Shown piece after piece: positions 47,138-58,710 of a stretch of DNA of 64,000 nt. The first letter of the stretch is position 1. The number at the start of each line of letters is the position of its first letter. The stretch covers positions 5,625,501-5,689,500 of the forward strand of contig NZ_CP029190.1 in assembly GCF_008642295.1 (NCBI RefSeq). The letters are read 5' to 3'. Position numbers and translations under genes: made by a program. The notes below the pieces were generated by a model. It did not search any database. It was not told the origin of the DNA and saw only the letters and a list, made by a program, of their open reading frames with translations. This stretch comes from Streptomyces venezuelae (lineage in GTDB: Bacteria; Actinomycetota; Actinomycetes; Streptomycetales; Streptomycetaceae).

Positions 47138-49258
47138 ATGGCCGACCCCTCCAGCTACCGCCCCCAACCGGGCCAGATCCCCGACTCCCCGGGCGTCTAC
47201 CGCTTCCGCGACGAGCACCGCCGGGTGATCTACGTCGGGAAGGCCAAAAGCCTGCGCCAGCGCCTGGCCAACTACTTCCAGGACGTGGCCGGCCTGCACC
47301 CCCGTACCGCGACCATGGTGACCACCGCCGCCTCCGTCGAGTGGACCGTGGTGGCCACCGAGGTCGAGGCGCTTCAGCTGGAGTACTCCTGGATCAAGGA
47401 GTACGACCCCCGGTTCAACGTCAAGTACCGCGACGACAAGAGCTACCCCTCCCTCGCCGTCACCCTCAACGAGGAGTACCCCCGCGTCCAGGTCATGCGC
47501 GGCCCCAAGAAGAAGGGCGTGCGCTACTTCGGGCCGTACGCCCATGCCTGGGCCATCCGCGAGACCGTCGACCTGATGCTCCGCGTGTTTCCCGTACGCA
47601 CCTGCTCCGCCGGGGTGTTCAAGCGGTCCGCCCAGATCGGCCGGCCCTGCCTGCTCGGCTACATCGGGAAGTGCTCGGCGCCCTGCGTCGGCCGGGTCAC
47701 CCCCGAGGAGCACCGGGAACTGGCCGAGGACTTCTGCGAGTTCATGGCCGGCAAGACCGGCACCCACCTCTCCCGCCTCGAGAAGCAGATGCACGAGGCC
47801 GCCGAGGAGATGGAGTACGAGAAGGCCGCCCGGCTGCGCGACGACATGGGGGCGCTGCGGCGCGCCATGGAGAAGAACGCCGTCGTGCTCGCCGACGCCA
47901 CCGACGCCGACCTGATCGCGGTCGCCGAGGACGAGCTCGAAGCCGCCGTGCAGATCTTCCACGTGCGCGGCGGCCGGGTCCGCGGCCAGCGCGGCTGGGT
48001 CACCGACAAGGTGGAGGCCGTGGACACCGCCGGTCTGGTCGAGCACGCCCTCCAGCAGCTCTACGGCGAGGAGAGCGGCGAGAGCGTGCCCAAGGAGGTG
48101 CTGGTCCCGGCCCTGCCGGAGGACGCCCCCGCGCTGAGCGAGTGGCTCGCCGGACGGCGCGGGTCCAACGTCAGCCTGCGCATCCCGCAGCGCGGCGACA
48201 AGAAGGCCCTCATGGAGACCGTCCACCGCAACGCCCAGCAGTCCCTCGCCCTGCACAAGACCAAGCGCGCGAGCGATCTCACCACCCGCTCCCGGGCCCT
48301 GGAGGAGATCGCCGGGGCCCTGGAGCTGGACAGTGCCCCGCTGCGCATCGAGTGCTTCGACATCTCGCACCTCCAGGGGGACGACGTGGTCGCCTCGATG
48401 GTGGTGTTCGAGGACGGGCTGGCCCGCAAGAGCGAGTACCGGCGGTTCCAGATCAAGGGCTTCGCCGGGCAGGACGACGTACGGTCCATGCACGAGGTGG
48501 TGTCCCGGCGGTTCCGCCGGTACCTCCAGGAGAAGCTGAAGACGGGGGAGTGGGAGGGCGAGGAGGACGGCTCCGGCGAGATCCGGCCCGAGGACGACGG
48601 ACGGCCCAAGCGGTTCGCCTACCCGCCGCAGCTGGTCGTGGTCGACGGCGGGCAGCCGCAGGTCGCCGCCGCCGCGCGGGCCCTGGCGGAGCTCGGTATC
48701 GACGACGTCGCCGTCTGCGGGCTGGCCAAGCGGCTGGAGGAGGTCTGGCTGCCCGGCGAGGACGACCCGGTCGTCCTGCCCCGCACCAGCGAGGGGCTGT
48801 ATCTGCTCCAGCGGGTGCGTGACGAAGCCCACCGGTTCGCGATCCAGTACCAGCGGAGCAAGCGGGGCAAGCGGCTCAAGGCCGGACCGCTGGACGAGGT
48901 ACCCGGCCTCGGCGAAAGCCGCAAACAGGCCCTCGTCAAGCATTTCGGTTCGGTGAAGAAGCTGAGACAGGCCACAATTGACCAGATCTGCGAGGTCCCG
49001 GGCATAGGCCGGAAGACGGCCGAGACCGTGGCCGTGGCCCTCGCCCAGGCCGCCCCCGCCGGCCCTGCCGTCAACACGGCGACAGGAGAGATCATTGAGG
49101 ATGAGAACCCTGTGGGCCCCGTGCCTGCGGGACCCTCGTCCGAGGGGGGATCGGAAGCGGAACCCGAGCCGGGACCGGAGCCGGGATCCGAGACAGTATT
49201 CGAGCGGGGATCTGAGCCGGTGTCCGCACCGGGATCCGAACGGGGAGCCGAGAAATGA
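47138..49258 (+). CDS. uvrC: UvrABC excinuclease subunit C
   Basis: 706 aa. GIY-YIG nuclease at the N-terminus ([29 protein letters not shown], in parts, about 14-40), a UVR motif that binds UvrB ([23 protein letters not shown], in parts, about 208-235), the RNase H-like second nuclease ([33 protein letters not shown] with Asp residues) and C-terminal helix-hairpin-helices ([35 protein letters not shown]). The last 55 residues are an extra acidic Gly/Pro/Glu tail beyond the usual end. It makes both incisions flanking the lesion. The rapZ ATG lies in its stop (4 bp overlap). Confidence 0.97.
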   Translation: MADPSSYRPQPGQIPDSPGVYRFRDEHRRVIYVGKAKSLRQRLANYFQDVAGLHPRTATMVTTAASVEWTVVATEVEALQLEYSWIKEYDPRFNVKYRDDKSYPSLAVTLNEEYPRVQVMRGPKKKGVRYFGPYAHAWAIRETVDLMLRVFPVRTCSAGVFKRSAQIGRPCLLGYIGKCSAPCVGRVTPEEHRELAEDFCEFMAGKTGTHLSRLEKQMHEAAEEMEYEKAARLRDDMGALRRAMEKNAVVLADATDADLIAVAEDELEAAVQIFHVRGGRVRGQRGWVTDKVEAVDTAGLVEHALQQLYGEESGESVPKEVLVPALPEDAPALSEWLAGRRGSNVSLRIPQRGDKKALMETVHRNAQQSLALHKTKRASDLTTRSRALEEIAGALELDSAPLRIECFDISHLQGDDVVASMVVFEDGLARKSEYRRFQIKGFAGQDDVRSMHEVVSRRFRRYLQEKLKTGEWEGEEDGSGEIRPEDDGRPKRFAYPPQLVVVDGGQPQVAAAARALAELGIDDVAVCGLAKRLEEVWLPGEDDPVVLPRTSEGLYLLQRVRDEAHRFAIQYQRSKRGKRLKAGPLDEVPGLGESRKQALVKHFGSVKKLRQATIDQICEVPGIGRKTAETVAVALAQAAPAGPAVNTATGEIIEDENPVGPVPAGPSSEGGSEAEPEPGPEPGSETVFERGSEPVSAPGSERGAEK

Positions 49259-50190
49259 CCGCGCACGACCGAGACGGAGCACAGGTGAGTACGGGCACGA
49301 CAGTGGAGCCCGGCGAGGCCGCCGAGGCGGCCATCCCCGAGCTGGTGATCATCTCCGGCATGTCCGGAGCAGGCCGGAGCACGGCCGCCAAGTGCCTCGA
49401 GGACCTCGGCTGGTTTGTCGTGGACAACCTCCCGCCGGCCCTCATCCCCACCATGGTGGAGCTGGGCGCCCGCTCCCAGGGCAATGTGGCGCGGATCGCC
49501 GTCGTCGTCGACGTCCGGGGCCGCCAGTTCTTCGACGCACTCCGCGAGGCCCTCGCCGACCTCGACTCCCGCGGGGTCACCCGGCGCATCGTCTTCCTGG
49601 AGTCCTCCGACGACGCCCTGGTCCGCCGCTTCGAGTCGGTCCGCCGCCCGCACCCCCTCCAGGGCGACGGCCGTATCGTCGACGGCATCGCCGCCGAGCG
49701 CGACCTGCTGCGCGAGCTGCGCGGGGACGCCGACCTGGTGATCGACACCTCCAGCCTGAACGTGCACGAGCTGCGCGCGAAGATGGACGCCCAGTTCGCC
49801 GGGGACGAGGAGCCCGAGCTCCGCGCCACCGTCATGTCCTTCGGCTACAAGTACGGCCTCCCCGTGGACGCCGACCTCGTGGTGGACTGCCGGTTCATCC
49901 CCAACCCGCACTGGGTCCCGGAGCTGCGCCCCTTCACCGGCCTCAACGAGGAGGTGTCCGGCTACGTCTTCAACCAGCCGGGCGCCAAGGAGTTCCTCGA
50001 CCGGTACGCCGAGCTGCTCCAGCTCATCGCCACCGGCTACCGCCGCGAGGGCAAGCGCTACGTGACCATCGCGGTCGGCTGCACCGGCGGCAAGCACCGC
50101 AGCGTGGCCATGTCCGAGAAGCTCGCAGCCCGCCTCGCCTCCGAGGGAGTCGAGACCGTCGTGGTACACCGGGACATGGGGCGCGAGTGA
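49255..50190 (+). CDS. rapZ: RapZ/YvcJ-type nucleotide-binding protein
   Basis: 311 aa. The N-terminal P-loop reads [20 protein letters not shown]: Arg replaces the usual Lys of GxxGxGKS, which I believe is common in actinobacteria. Then [17 protein letters not shown], and the C-terminal [20 protein letters not shown] and [19 protein letters not shown], both typical. In E. coli RapZ guides RNase E to GlmZ RNA and senses glucosamine 6-phosphate; in Gram-positives (YvcJ) it binds nucleotides and the sRNA target is not known. The position between uvrC and yvcK is conserved across actinobacteria. Confidence 0.94.
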   Translation: MTAHDRDGAQVSTGTTVEPGEAAEAAIPELVIISGMSGAGRSTAAKCLEDLGWFVVDNLPPALIPTMVELGARSQGNVARIAVVVDVRGRQFFDALREALADLDSRGVTRRIVFLESSDDALVRRFESVRRPHPLQGDGRIVDGIAAERDLLRELRGDADLVIDTSSLNVHELRAKMDAQFAGDEEPELRATVMSFGYKYGLPVDADLVVDCRFIPNPHWVPELRPFTGLNEEVSGYVFNQPGAKEFLDRYAELLQLIATGYRREGKRYVTIAVGCTGGKHRSVAMSEKLAARLASEGVETVVVHRDMGRE

Positions 50191-51236
50191 CCGGACGGAG
50201 CCTGCGGCTGCGCCGCCTGCGCCGGCTGACCGCGGGGCGTGACGAAACGTCCCGGGCGGCCCGCCGGCGCGGCGCCCAGCCCAAGGTGGTCGCCCTCGGC
50301 GGCGGCATGGGCCTGTCGGCCTCCCTGGCCGCGCTGCGCCGTATCACCGGGGACCTGACGGCCGTGGTGACCGTCGCCGACGACGGCGGCTCCAGCGGCC
50401 GGCTCCGCGAGGAGCTCGGCGTACTGCCCCCGGGCGACCTCCGCAAGGCGCTGGCCGCGCTGTGCGGGGACGACGACTGGGGCCAGACCTGGTCCCGGGT
50501 CATCCAGCACCGCTTCGAGTCCCGCGGCGACCTGCACGAGCACGCGGTCGGCAACCTGCTGATCGTCGCCCTCTGGGAACAGCTCGGCGATCACGTCCAG
50601 GCCCTCGACCTGGTCGGGAAGCTGCTCGGGGCGCAGGGGCGGGTGCTGCCGATGTCGGCGGTCCCGCTGGAGCTGCAGGCCCTGGTCCGCGGCCACGACC
50701 CGGCCCGCCCGCAGGACGTGGACACCGTCTGCGGGCAGGCCACGGTGGCCCTCACCCCCGGCGAGGTGCAGTCCGTGCACCTGGTTCCGTCCGACCCGCC
50801 GGCCGTGCCGGAGGCCGTCGAGGCGGTGCTGGACGCCGACTGGGTGGTGCTCGGCCCGGGCTCCTGGTTCTCCTCCGTGATCCCGCACCTGCTGGTGCCC
50901 GAACTGCTCGACGCGCTGTCCCGGACGAAGGCCCGGCGGGTCCTCTCGCTGAACCTCGCACCGCAACCCGGCGAAACAGAGGGCTTCTCTCCGCAGCGTC
51001 ATTTGGAGGTTTTGGCCCGACACGCCCCTAAACTCGCCCTGGACGTGGTGCTGGCCGACCAGGCCGCCGTGCCCGACCGCGAGTCCCTCGCCGATGCCGC
51101 AAAACGCTTCGGTGCCGCGGTCGAGCTGGCGCCGGTGGCCAGGGAGGACGGCTCCCCGAAGCACGACCCGGAGCTGCTGGCCGCCGCGTACGACCGTATT
51201 TTTCGGATGCATGGAAGGATCGGCCCATGGCGATGA
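50187..51236 (+). CDS. yvcK: Gluconeogenesis factor YvcK/CofD-like protein
   Basis: 349 aa. GTG start overlaps the rapZ stop by 4 bp. Motifs of the YvcK/CofD fold: [20 protein letters not shown] (about 34-53), [39 protein letters not shown], and [20 protein letters not shown]. The N-terminal 30 residues are Arg-rich. YvcK-type proteins bind UDP-GlcNAc-type nucleotides and are needed for growth on gluconeogenic carbon sources and for cell shape. Overlaps whiA by 10 bp. Confidence 0.94.
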   Translation: MTGRSLRLRRLRRLTAGRDETSRAARRRGAQPKVVALGGGMGLSASLAALRRITGDLTAVVTVADDGGSSGRLREELGVLPPGDLRKALAALCGDDDWGQTWSRVIQHRFESRGDLHEHAVGNLLIVALWEQLGDHVQALDLVGKLLGAQGRVLPMSAVPLELQALVRGHDPARPQDVDTVCGQATVALTPGEVQSVHLVPSDPPAVPEAVEAVLDADWVVLGPGSWFSSVIPHLLVPELLDALSRTKARRVLSLNLAPQPGETEGFSPQRHLEVLARHAPKLALDVVLADQAAVPDRESLADAAKRFGAAVELAPVAREDGSPKHDPELLAAAYDRIFRMHGRIGPWR

Positions 51237-52216
51237 CGCCAGCGGTGAAGGATGAGATCTCGCGGCTCCCCGTCACCCGGACCTGCTGTCGGAAGGCGGA
51301 GGTCTCGGCGATTCTTCGGTTCGCGGGCGGGCTGCACCTGGTGAGCGGGCGGATCGTCATCGAGGCGGAGCTGGACACCGGCATCGCGGCCCGCCGGCTC
51401 CGCAAGGACATCCTGGAGATCTTCGGCCACTCCTCCGACCTGGTGGTGATGGCCCCCGGCGGGCTGCGCCGTGGCAGCCGGTACGTCGTACGCGTGGTCG
51501 CCGGCGGCGACCAGCTCGCCCGCCAGACCGGGCTCGTGGACGGCCGCGGACGGCCCATCCGGGGTCTGCCCCCGCAGGTGGTCTCCGGGGCCACCTGTGA
51601 CGCCGAGGCGGCCTGGCGCGGTGCCTTCCTGGCCCACGGCTCGCTGACCGAGCCCGGCCGGTCCTCCTCCCTGGAGGTCACCTGCCCGGGCCCGGAGGCC
51701 GCCCTGGCCCTGGTGGGCGCCGCCCGGCGGCTCTCCATCGCCGCCAAGGCGCGCGAGGTGCGCGGGGTGGACCGGGTCGTGGTCCGGGACGGCGACGCGA
51801 TCGGGGCCCTGCTGACCAGGCTCGGCGCGCACGAGTCGGTGCTGGCCTGGGAGGAGCGCCGGATGCGGCGCGAGGTCCGCGCCACCGCCAACCGGCTGGC
51901 CAATTTCGACGACGCCAACCTGCGCCGCTCGGCGCGGGCCGCGGTGGCCGCCGGTGCGCGGGTGCAGCGGGCCCTGGAGATCCTCGGCGAGGAGGTCCCC
52001 GAACACCTCGCCGCGGCCGGGCGGCTGCGGATGGAGCACAAACAGGCCTCCCTGGAGGAGCTCGGCGCGCTCGCCGACCCGCCGCTGACCAAGGACGCGG
52101 TCGCGGGCCGGATCCGCCGCCTGCTGGCGATGGCCGACAAGCGGGCCCAGGACCTGGGCATCCCCGGCACCGAGTCGAACCTCACCGAGGAAATGGCAGA
52201 CAACCTGAGCGGCTGA
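51227..52216 (+). CDS. whiA: Sporulation transcription factor WhiA
   Basis: 329 aa. The N-terminus [20 protein letters not shown] leads into a degenerate LAGLIDADG homing-endonuclease fold ([60 protein letters not shown]), with the catalytic residues lost. The C-terminal helix-turn-helix ([38 protein letters not shown]) binds DNA. WhiA acts with WhiB to start sporulation septation and to control cell-division genes. GGAAGG precedes the ATG inside yvcK. Last gene of the operon, followed by a hairpin. Confidence 0.97.
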   Translation: MAMTPAVKDEISRLPVTRTCCRKAEVSAILRFAGGLHLVSGRIVIEAELDTGIAARRLRKDILEIFGHSSDLVVMAPGGLRRGSRYVVRVVAGGDQLARQTGLVDGRGRPIRGLPPQVVSGATCDAEAAWRGAFLAHGSLTEPGRSSSLEVTCPGPEAALALVGAARRLSIAAKAREVRGVDRVVVRDGDAIGALLTRLGAHESVLAWEERRMRREVRATANRLANFDDANLRRSARAAVAAGARVQRALEILGEEVPEHLAAAGRLRMEHKQASLEELGALADPPLTKDAVAGRIRRLLAMADKRAQDLGIPGTESNLTEEMADNLSG

Positions 52217-52229
52217 GGCGCCCGGGTGG

Positions 52230-52259
52230 GCGGTCGTGCCCGCAGGGCGGCACGACCGC
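52230..52259 (+). terminator. Hairpin ending the uvrC-whiA operon
   Basis: GCGGTCGTGCC (52230-52240) pairs perfectly with GGCACGACCGC (52249-52259), 14 bp after the whiA stop. Confidence 0.8.
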
Positions 52260-52312
52260 GCCACACCGCGGGCCGTACCGGACACGATCGCCTGCACGAC
52301 CGGCACGCCCCA

Positions 52313-52318
52313 TTGACA
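52313..52318 (+). promoter_or_regulatory. Candidate -35 element for the M14 peptidase
   Basis: TTGACA in the 168 bp before the peptidase ATG. No convincing -10 stands 17-18 bp downstream, so the sigma factor type is open. Confidence 0.3.
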
Positions 52319-52384
52319 CGCCCATGCCGCGGTCGTGAGCCTGGCGTCCGACGCTTTCGTGGCTGACGACGCCCAGGGGGGCAT

Positions 52385-55366
52385 ATGAGGCACCGCGCGA
52401 GATCGATCCTCGCCGCTAGCGCACTCGTCATCGGTTCACTCGCCGCCGCACCCATGGCGGCCCAGGCCCAGTCCCCGTCCCGGTCCCAGGACCGGCCCGC
52501 CGGCCCCGACGTGGCCGCCGACGAGGTACGGGTCTACGACGCCGACATCACCCGGGAACAGGTACCGCTCGTCCTCGCCGCCGGCCAGGACGCCCACGAG
52601 CTCGGTGAACGGGCCCCCGAGCACGGCACCGCCAAGGTCGAGCTCTTCCTCACCGGGGCCCAGGCCAGAGCCCTCGGCGCCCAGGGGATCAAGCTCGCCG
52701 AACACAGGGCCCCCGCCGGAGCCTCGGCCCGCGCCCGGGCCGCCGGAGACGGCGTCTTCCGCCCGTACAGCGGCAAGGGCGGCCTCCAGGAGGAGATCGT
52801 CCGGACCGGCCAGACCCACCCCGGCCTCGCCAAGGTCGTCTCCCTCGGCAAGACCGTCCAGGGCAAGGACATCCTGGCCGTCAAGGTCAGCAAGAACGCC
52901 CGGCAGGCCAAGGACGGCGCCAAGCCCGCCGTGCTGTACATGTCCAACCAGCACGCCCGCGAGTGGATCACGCCGGAGATGACCAGGCGGCTGCTCCACC
53001 ACTACCTCGACAACTACGGCAAGGACCGGCGCATCACACAGCTGGTCGACTCCACCGAGCTCTGGTTCGTGATCTCCGCCAACCCGGACGGCTACGACTT
53101 CACCCACGCTCCCGACGGCGAGCGGCTGTGGCGCAAGAACCTCCGGGACAACAACGGCGACGGCAGGATCACCACCGGAGACGGGGTCGACCTCAACCGG
53201 AACTTCTCCTACAAGTGGGGCTACGACAACGAGGGTTCCTCGCCGAACCAGTCCAGCGAGACCTTCCGCGGCGCCGGCCCGGGCTCCGAGCCCGAGACCG
53301 TCGCCCTGGACCGCTTCCAGAAGCGGATCGGCTTCGAGTACGGCATCAACTACCACTCCGCCGCCGAGCTGCTCCTCTACGGCGTCGGCTGGCAGGTGGC
53401 CACCCCCACCCCCGACGACGTGCTCTACAAGGCGCTCGCCGGCACCCCGGAGAACCCTGCGGTCCCCGGCTACCACCCACAGCTCTCCTCCGAGCTGTAC
53501 ACCACCAACGGCGAGGCCGACGGCCACGCCGCCAACGTCAACGGCATGATGATGTTCACGCCCGAGATGACCACCTGCCGGACCGCCTCGCAGAGCGATC
53601 CCGATGACCCGTGGCGGCCCGAGGACTGCGCCTCCGGGTTCAACTTCCCGGACGACGAGAAGCTCATCCAGGCGGAGTTCGCCAAGAACATCCCCTTCGC
53701 GCTGTCCGTCGCCGAAACCGCCGGCCACCCCGACCGGCCCGCCTCCGTCGTCGGCCTGAACGCCGCGGACTTCACCCTCGATCCCTTCACCACCTCCTGG
53801 GCCGGCCGCGGCCAGGACCAGGAGATCGCGGTGACCGCCCGCACGTCGCTCCGCGACAAGGAGCTCAACTACCGCATCAACGGCGGCCGTACCCACGACG
53901 AGGACCTCGAGGCCTGGAAGGGCGGCGAGACCTACGGCGGCGAGGACAACCTCTGGTTCGACGAATACCGGGCCGAGGTCGAGGACGCCCGGCCGGGGGA
54001 CACGGTCGAGGTCTGGTTCACCGGCCGCGACCGCACCACCGGCAAGCGGGTCTCCAGCGAGCACTTCACCTACACCGTGGCCGAACGGCCCCGGGCGGAC
54101 GTCCTGGTGATCGCCGAGGAGGGGGCCGCCGCCCGGCACGCCCAGGCCTATGTCGACGCGCTGCGCGCGAACGGCCGGCAGGCCGCCGTCTGGGACGTCG
54201 CCGTCCAGGGCGCCCCGCACCGGCTCGGGGTCCTCTCCCACTTCTCCACCGCCGTCCACTACACCGGCGACCGGAGCCCCGGAGGCCCCACCCAGCTCGC
54301 GCTCCGCGCCTTCCTCAACGAGGGCGGCAAGCTGATCGAGGCGGGTGAGCGGGCGGGCGGCAACGCCCAGGTCGGCCCGGCCGTCACCGACGACTTCAGC
54401 CAGTACTGGCTGGGCGCCTACGGGCGCGCCGCAGTCAAGGGCCCCCACGGCTTCACCGGCGCGGGCGCACTGGGCGGAGCCGCCGGCGGGCTGGCGGGCG
54501 CCGAGGGCAACCCGCTGGACACCCCCGGCTCCTACACCATCACCTCCGACAGCCTCGCCCCCGCGCAGTTCCCGCAGTTCAAGAGCGCTCAGGCAGGCCA
54601 GTACGCCGGGGTGACCAACCCGTACGCCCCGTATGCGGGCACCGGGATGGCCTCGGCCACCCACGAGGACGACGACTGGCAGCGGCTGTCCCGGACGGTG
54701 GACCTCACCGGGGTCACCGCCGCCGACAAGCCGGTCCTGAAGACGGCCCTCCACTGGAACACCGAGCCGGGCTACGACCACGCCGTCCTGGAGGCCCGTA
54801 CCGCGGGCGGCGACGACTGGACCACGCTGCCCGAGGCCGGCGGGCTGACCACCACCACCGTGCCCGCGGAATGCGAGGCCGGGTTCTTCCTCGACAGCCA
54901 TCCCTTCCTGGGCCGTTACCTGACCCGGGGCGCAGCGGGCTGCACCCCGGCCGGCAGCAGCGGGACGTGGAACAGCTTCACCGGCTCCTCCGCCGGCTGG
55001 AAGCAGGTCGAGTTCGACTTGAGTGCATACGCGGGCAAGAAGGTCGAACTCTCCCTTTCCTACATCACCGACCCCGGCTCCGGCGGCCGGGGCGTGTTCA
55101 CTGACGAGGCACGGCTGTCCGTCGGCGGCACCGACCAGGCCGCGGAGGGCTTCGAAACCTCGCTGGGGGGCTGGACGGCCCAGGGTGCACCTGCCGGAAG
55201 TCCCGAAGTTCCGGGCGATTGGTCCCGTACCGGAGAGCTCTTCAAGTCCTTCGCCGCCGTCACTACCCGTGACACGGTGCTGCTCGGCTTCGGCCTCGAA
55301 CACCTCCCGGTGGCCGGGGACCGAGCCGTACTGATCGGTAAGGCACTGCGTTCACTGCACCGCTGA
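52385..55366 (+). CDS. Secreted M14 zinc carboxypeptidase, multidomain
   Basis: 993 aa, AGGGGGG upstream of the ATG. Signal peptide at 1-28, then a propeptide-like region to about 125. The M14 domain follows with the zinc ligands in SNQHAREWITPEM (HxxE, about 189-201) and NYHSAAELLLYG (His about 322), substrate-binding SANPDGYDFTH and RKNLRDNNGDGRITTGDGVD (described in parts), and the catalytic Glu near MMFTPEMTTCR. The last 550 residues carry immune-inhibitor-like beta domains and a lectin-like C-terminal region (VELSLSYITDPGSGGRGVFT). A digestive peptidase acting on peptides outside the cell. Monocistronic, ends at hairpin 55408-55436. Confidence 0.93.
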   Translation: MRHRARSILAASALVIGSLAAAPMAAQAQSPSRSQDRPAGPDVAADEVRVYDADITREQVPLVLAAGQDAHELGERAPEHGTAKVELFLTGAQARALGAQGIKLAEHRAPAGASARARAAGDGVFRPYSGKGGLQEEIVRTGQTHPGLAKVVSLGKTVQGKDILAVKVSKNARQAKDGAKPAVLYMSNQHAREWITPEMTRRLLHHYLDNYGKDRRITQLVDSTELWFVISANPDGYDFTHAPDGERLWRKNLRDNNGDGRITTGDGVDLNRNFSYKWGYDNEGSSPNQSSETFRGAGPGSEPETVALDRFQKRIGFEYGINYHSAAELLLYGVGWQVATPTPDDVLYKALAGTPENPAVPGYHPQLSSELYTTNGEADGHAANVNGMMMFTPEMTTCRTASQSDPDDPWRPEDCASGFNFPDDEKLIQAEFAKNIPFALSVAETAGHPDRPASVVGLNAADFTLDPFTTSWAGRGQDQEIAVTARTSLRDKELNYRINGGRTHDEDLEAWKGGETYGGEDNLWFDEYRAEVEDARPGDTVEVWFTGRDRTTGKRVSSEHFTYTVAERPRADVLVIAEEGAAARHAQAYVDALRANGRQAAVWDVAVQGAPHRLGVLSHFSTAVHYTGDRSPGGPTQLALRAFLNEGGKLIEAGERAGGNAQVGPAVTDDFSQYWLGAYGRAAVKGPHGFTGAGALGGAAGGLAGAEGNPLDTPGSYTITSDSLAPAQFPQFKSAQAGQYAGVTNPYAPYAGTGMASATHEDDDWQRLSRTVDLTGVTAADKPVLKTALHWNTEPGYDHAVLEARTAGGDDWTTLPEAGGLTTTTVPAECEAGFFLDSHPFLGRYLTRGAAGCTPAGSSGTWNSFTGSSAGWKQVEFDLSAYAGKKVELSLSYITDPGSGGRGVFTDEARLSVGGTDQAAEGFETSLGGWTAQGAPAGSPEVPGDWSRTGELFKSFAAVTTRDTVLLGFGLEHLPVAGDRAVLIGKALRSLHR

Positions 55367-55407
55367 CCCGATCCTGACCCTGAGTGACGGAGGGCGACCT
55401 CCCGGAG

Positions 55408-55436
55408 GGCCCGTACCGGGCACATGGGTACGGGCC
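55408..55436 (+). terminator. Hairpin after the M14 peptidase
   Basis: GGCCCGTACC (55408-55417) pairs with GGTACGGGCC (55427-55436), 42 bp after the stop. Confidence 0.65.
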
Positions 55437-55487
55437 GCCGGGGCGCGTCGGGTCACAGTCGATGTCACTCGGAGCCTCACGGAGAGG

Positions 55488-55493
55488 TAGGGT
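55488..55493 (+). promoter_or_regulatory. TAGGGT -10 element upstream of gap
   Basis: TAGGGT about 71 bp before the gap start. A GAGGAG ribosome site precedes the GTG at 55565, so this transcript has a leader of about 65 nt. Confidence 0.4.
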
Positions 55494-55498
55494 CGTAA

Positions 55499-56569
<1,071 letters not shown>

Positions 56570-56600
56570 GCCCCAGGGCACAGGCACCGCGATGTGAAGC

Positions 56601-56642
56601 ACAGGGCTCGGGCAGCGCGACGAAGCGCTGTGCGAGCCCTGT
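56601..56642 (+). terminator. Intercistronic hairpin between gap and pgk
   Basis: ACAGGGCTCG (56601-56610) pairs with CGAGCCCTGT (56633-56642), enclosing CAGCGC/GCGCTG (56613-56618/56625-56630). A TTGCTTGCCTCGTTT stretch follows. It may terminate partly or stabilise the gap message. Confidence 0.7.
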
Positions 56643-56698
56643 TGCTTGCCTCGTTTACCTTGGTCCGGGCTTTGAAGCTTCGAAGGAGTCAGAAACAC

Positions 56699-57910
56699 AT
56701 GAAGACGATCGACGAACTGCTTTCCGAGGGTGTCTCCGGCAAGCGGGTCTTCGTCCGCGCCGACCTCAACGTGCCGCTTTCCGACGGCACCATCACCGAC
56801 GACGGCCGCATCCGCGCCGTGCTGCCGACCATCGCGAAGCTCGCCGAGGCCGGCGCCCGCGTGGTCGTCGCCTCGCACCTGGGCCGCCCCAAGGGCGCCC
56901 CGGACCCGGCCTTCTCGCTCGCCCCCGCCGCCCGGCGGCTCGGCGAACTGCTCGGCGCGGACGTCGCGTTCGCCACCGACACGGTCGGCGCCTCCGCCAA
57001 GGAGACCGTCGCCGCCCTCGCCGACGGCAGGGTCGCCGTCCTGGAGAACCTGCGCTTCAACGCCGGTGAGACCTCGAAGGACGACGCCGAGCGCGGCGCC
57101 TTCGCGGACGAGCTCGCCGAGCTCGCCGACCTCTACGTCGGCGACGGCTTCGGCGCCGTGCACCGCAAGCACGCCTCGGTCTTCGACCTGCCCGCGCGCC
57201 TCCCGCACGCGGCCGGCTACCTCATCGCCACCGAGGTCGGTGTCCTCAAGAAGCTCACCGCCGAGGTCAAGCGCCCGTACGTGGTCGTCCTCGGCGGCGC
57301 CAAGGTCTCCGACAAGCTCGCCGTCATCGACGAGCTGCTCGGCAAGGCCGACCGCCTGCTGATCGGCGGCGGCATGGCCTACACCTTCCTCTACGCCAAG
57401 GGGTACGAGGTAGGCATCTCCCTGCTCCAGAAGGACCAGGTGGACAAGGTCACGGAGTACATGGCCCGCGCCGAGGCCAACGGCGTCGAGCTGGTCCTCC
57501 CGGTGGACGTGCTGGTCTCCGCGGACTTCCCGGACCTCAAGGGCAAGACCCCGGCCGACTACGAGACCGTCGACGCGGACAAGATCCCCGCCGACAAGGA
57601 GGGCCTGGACATCGGCCCCAGGACCCGCGAGCTCTACGCCTCGAAGATCGCCGATGCCGAGACCGTCTTCTGGAACGGCCCGGTGGGCGTCTTCGAGCAC
57701 CCCGACTACGCCAAGGGCACGAAGGCCATCGCCCAGGCCCTGCTCGACAGCCCCGGCTTCACCGTCGTCGGCGGCGGCGACTCCGCCGCGGCCGTCCGTA
57801 CGCTGGGCTTCGACGAGAATGCCTTCGGCCACATCTCGACCGGTGGCGGCGCCAGCCTCGAATACCTCGAGGGCAAGACGCTTCCCGGCCTCGCCGCTCT
57901 GGAGGACTGA
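56699..57910 (+). CDS. pgk: Phosphoglycerate kinase
   Basis: 403 aa from the ATG at 56699, AAGGAG upstream. Substrate-binding FVRADLNVPLSDG (about 17-29) and the hinge-region ASHLGRPKGAPDPAFSL, then the nucleotide-binding GGAKVSDKLAVIDELL and C-terminal GGGDSAAAVRTLG. It transfers phosphate from 1,3-bisphosphoglycerate to ADP. The upstream extension of the frame (to 56594) covers the intercistronic hairpin and is not coding. The tpiA start lies 6 bp after the stop. Confidence 0.97.
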   Translation: MKTIDELLSEGVSGKRVFVRADLNVPLSDGTITDDGRIRAVLPTIAKLAEAGARVVVASHLGRPKGAPDPAFSLAPAARRLGELLGADVAFATDTVGASAKETVAALADGRVAVLENLRFNAGETSKDDAERGAFADELAELADLYVGDGFGAVHRKHASVFDLPARLPHAAGYLIATEVGVLKKLTAEVKRPYVVVLGGAKVSDKLAVIDELLGKADRLLIGGGMAYTFLYAKGYEVGISLLQKDQVDKVTEYMARAEANGVELVLPVDVLVSADFPDLKGKTPADYETVDADKIPADKEGLDIGPRTRELYASKIADAETVFWNGPVGVFEHPDYAKGTKAIAQALLDSPGFTVVGGGDSAAAVRTLGFDENAFGHISTGGGASLEYLEGKTLPGLAALED

Positions 57911-57916
57911 ACAAAA

Positions 57917-58693
57917 GTGACTGACCGTACCCCGCTGATGGCGGGCAACTGGAAGATGAACCTCAACCACCTCGAGGCCATCGCCCACGTCCAGAAGCTC
58001 GCCTTTGCGCTCGCCGACAAGGACTACGAGGCCGTCGAGGTCGCGGTGCTGCCGCCCTTCACCGACCTCCGCTCGGTCCAGACCCTGGTCGACGGCGACA
58101 AGCTGAAGATCAAGTACGGCGCCCAGGACATCTCGGCGCAGGACTCCGGTGCCTACACCGGTGAGATCTCCGGCCTGATGCTGTCGAAGCTGAAGTGCAC
58201 GTACGTGGCCGTCGGCCACAGCGAGCGCCGCCAGTACCACGGCGAGACCGACGAGATCTGCAACGCCAAGGTGAAGGCCGCCTTCAAGCACGGCCTCACG
58301 CCGATCCTCTGCGTCGGCGAGGGCCTGGACGTCCGCAAGGCCGGCCGGCAGGTCCCGCACACGCTGGCGCAGGTCGACGGCGGCCTCAAGGACGTCCCGG
58401 CCGAGCAGGTCGAGTCCATCGTGATCGCCTACGAGCCCGTCTGGGCGATCGGCACCGGCGAGGTGGCCACCCCCGAGGACGCCCAGGAGGTCTGCGGGGC
58501 GATCCGCGGCCGGCTGGCCGAGCTGTACTCCCAGGAACTGGCCGACAAGGTCCGCATCCAGTACGGCGGCTCGGTGAAGTCCGGCAACATCGCCGCGATC
58601 ATGGCCCAGCCGGACGTCGACGGTGCCCTGATCGGCGGCGCGGCGCTGGACGCCGACGAGTTCGTCAAGATCGTCCGGTTCCGCGACCAGTAG
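57917..58693 (+). CDS. tpiA: Triosephosphate isomerase
   Basis: 258 aa, GTG start 6 bp after pgk. Catalytic residues are in [12 protein letters not shown] (Lys13), [12 protein letters not shown] (His about 97) and [20 protein letters not shown] (Glu about 176); the phosphate-binding loop [13 protein letters not shown] and [10 protein letters not shown] complete the TIM barrel. It interconverts dihydroxyacetone phosphate and glyceraldehyde 3-phosphate. The gene shares the gap-pgk operon. Confidence 0.97.
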   Translation: MTDRTPLMAGNWKMNLNHLEAIAHVQKLAFALADKDYEAVEVAVLPPFTDLRSVQTLVDGDKLKIKYGAQDISAQDSGAYTGEISGLMLSKLKCTYVAVGHSERRQYHGETDEICNAKVKAAFKHGLTPILCVGEGLDVRKAGRQVPHTLAQVDGGLKDVPAEQVESIVIAYEPVWAIGTGEVATPEDAQEVCGAIRGRLAELYSQELADKVRIQYGGSVKSGNIAAIMAQPDVDGALIGGAALDADEFVKIVRFRDQ

Positions 58694-58710
58694 GGTGGCC
58701 GTGAGTATGC

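Noticed and set aside
45932..49282. 1116-residue minus-strand open frame across the uvrC region
   Set aside because: Antisense to uvrC with shadow composition; uvrC itself has complete domain motifs on the plus strand.
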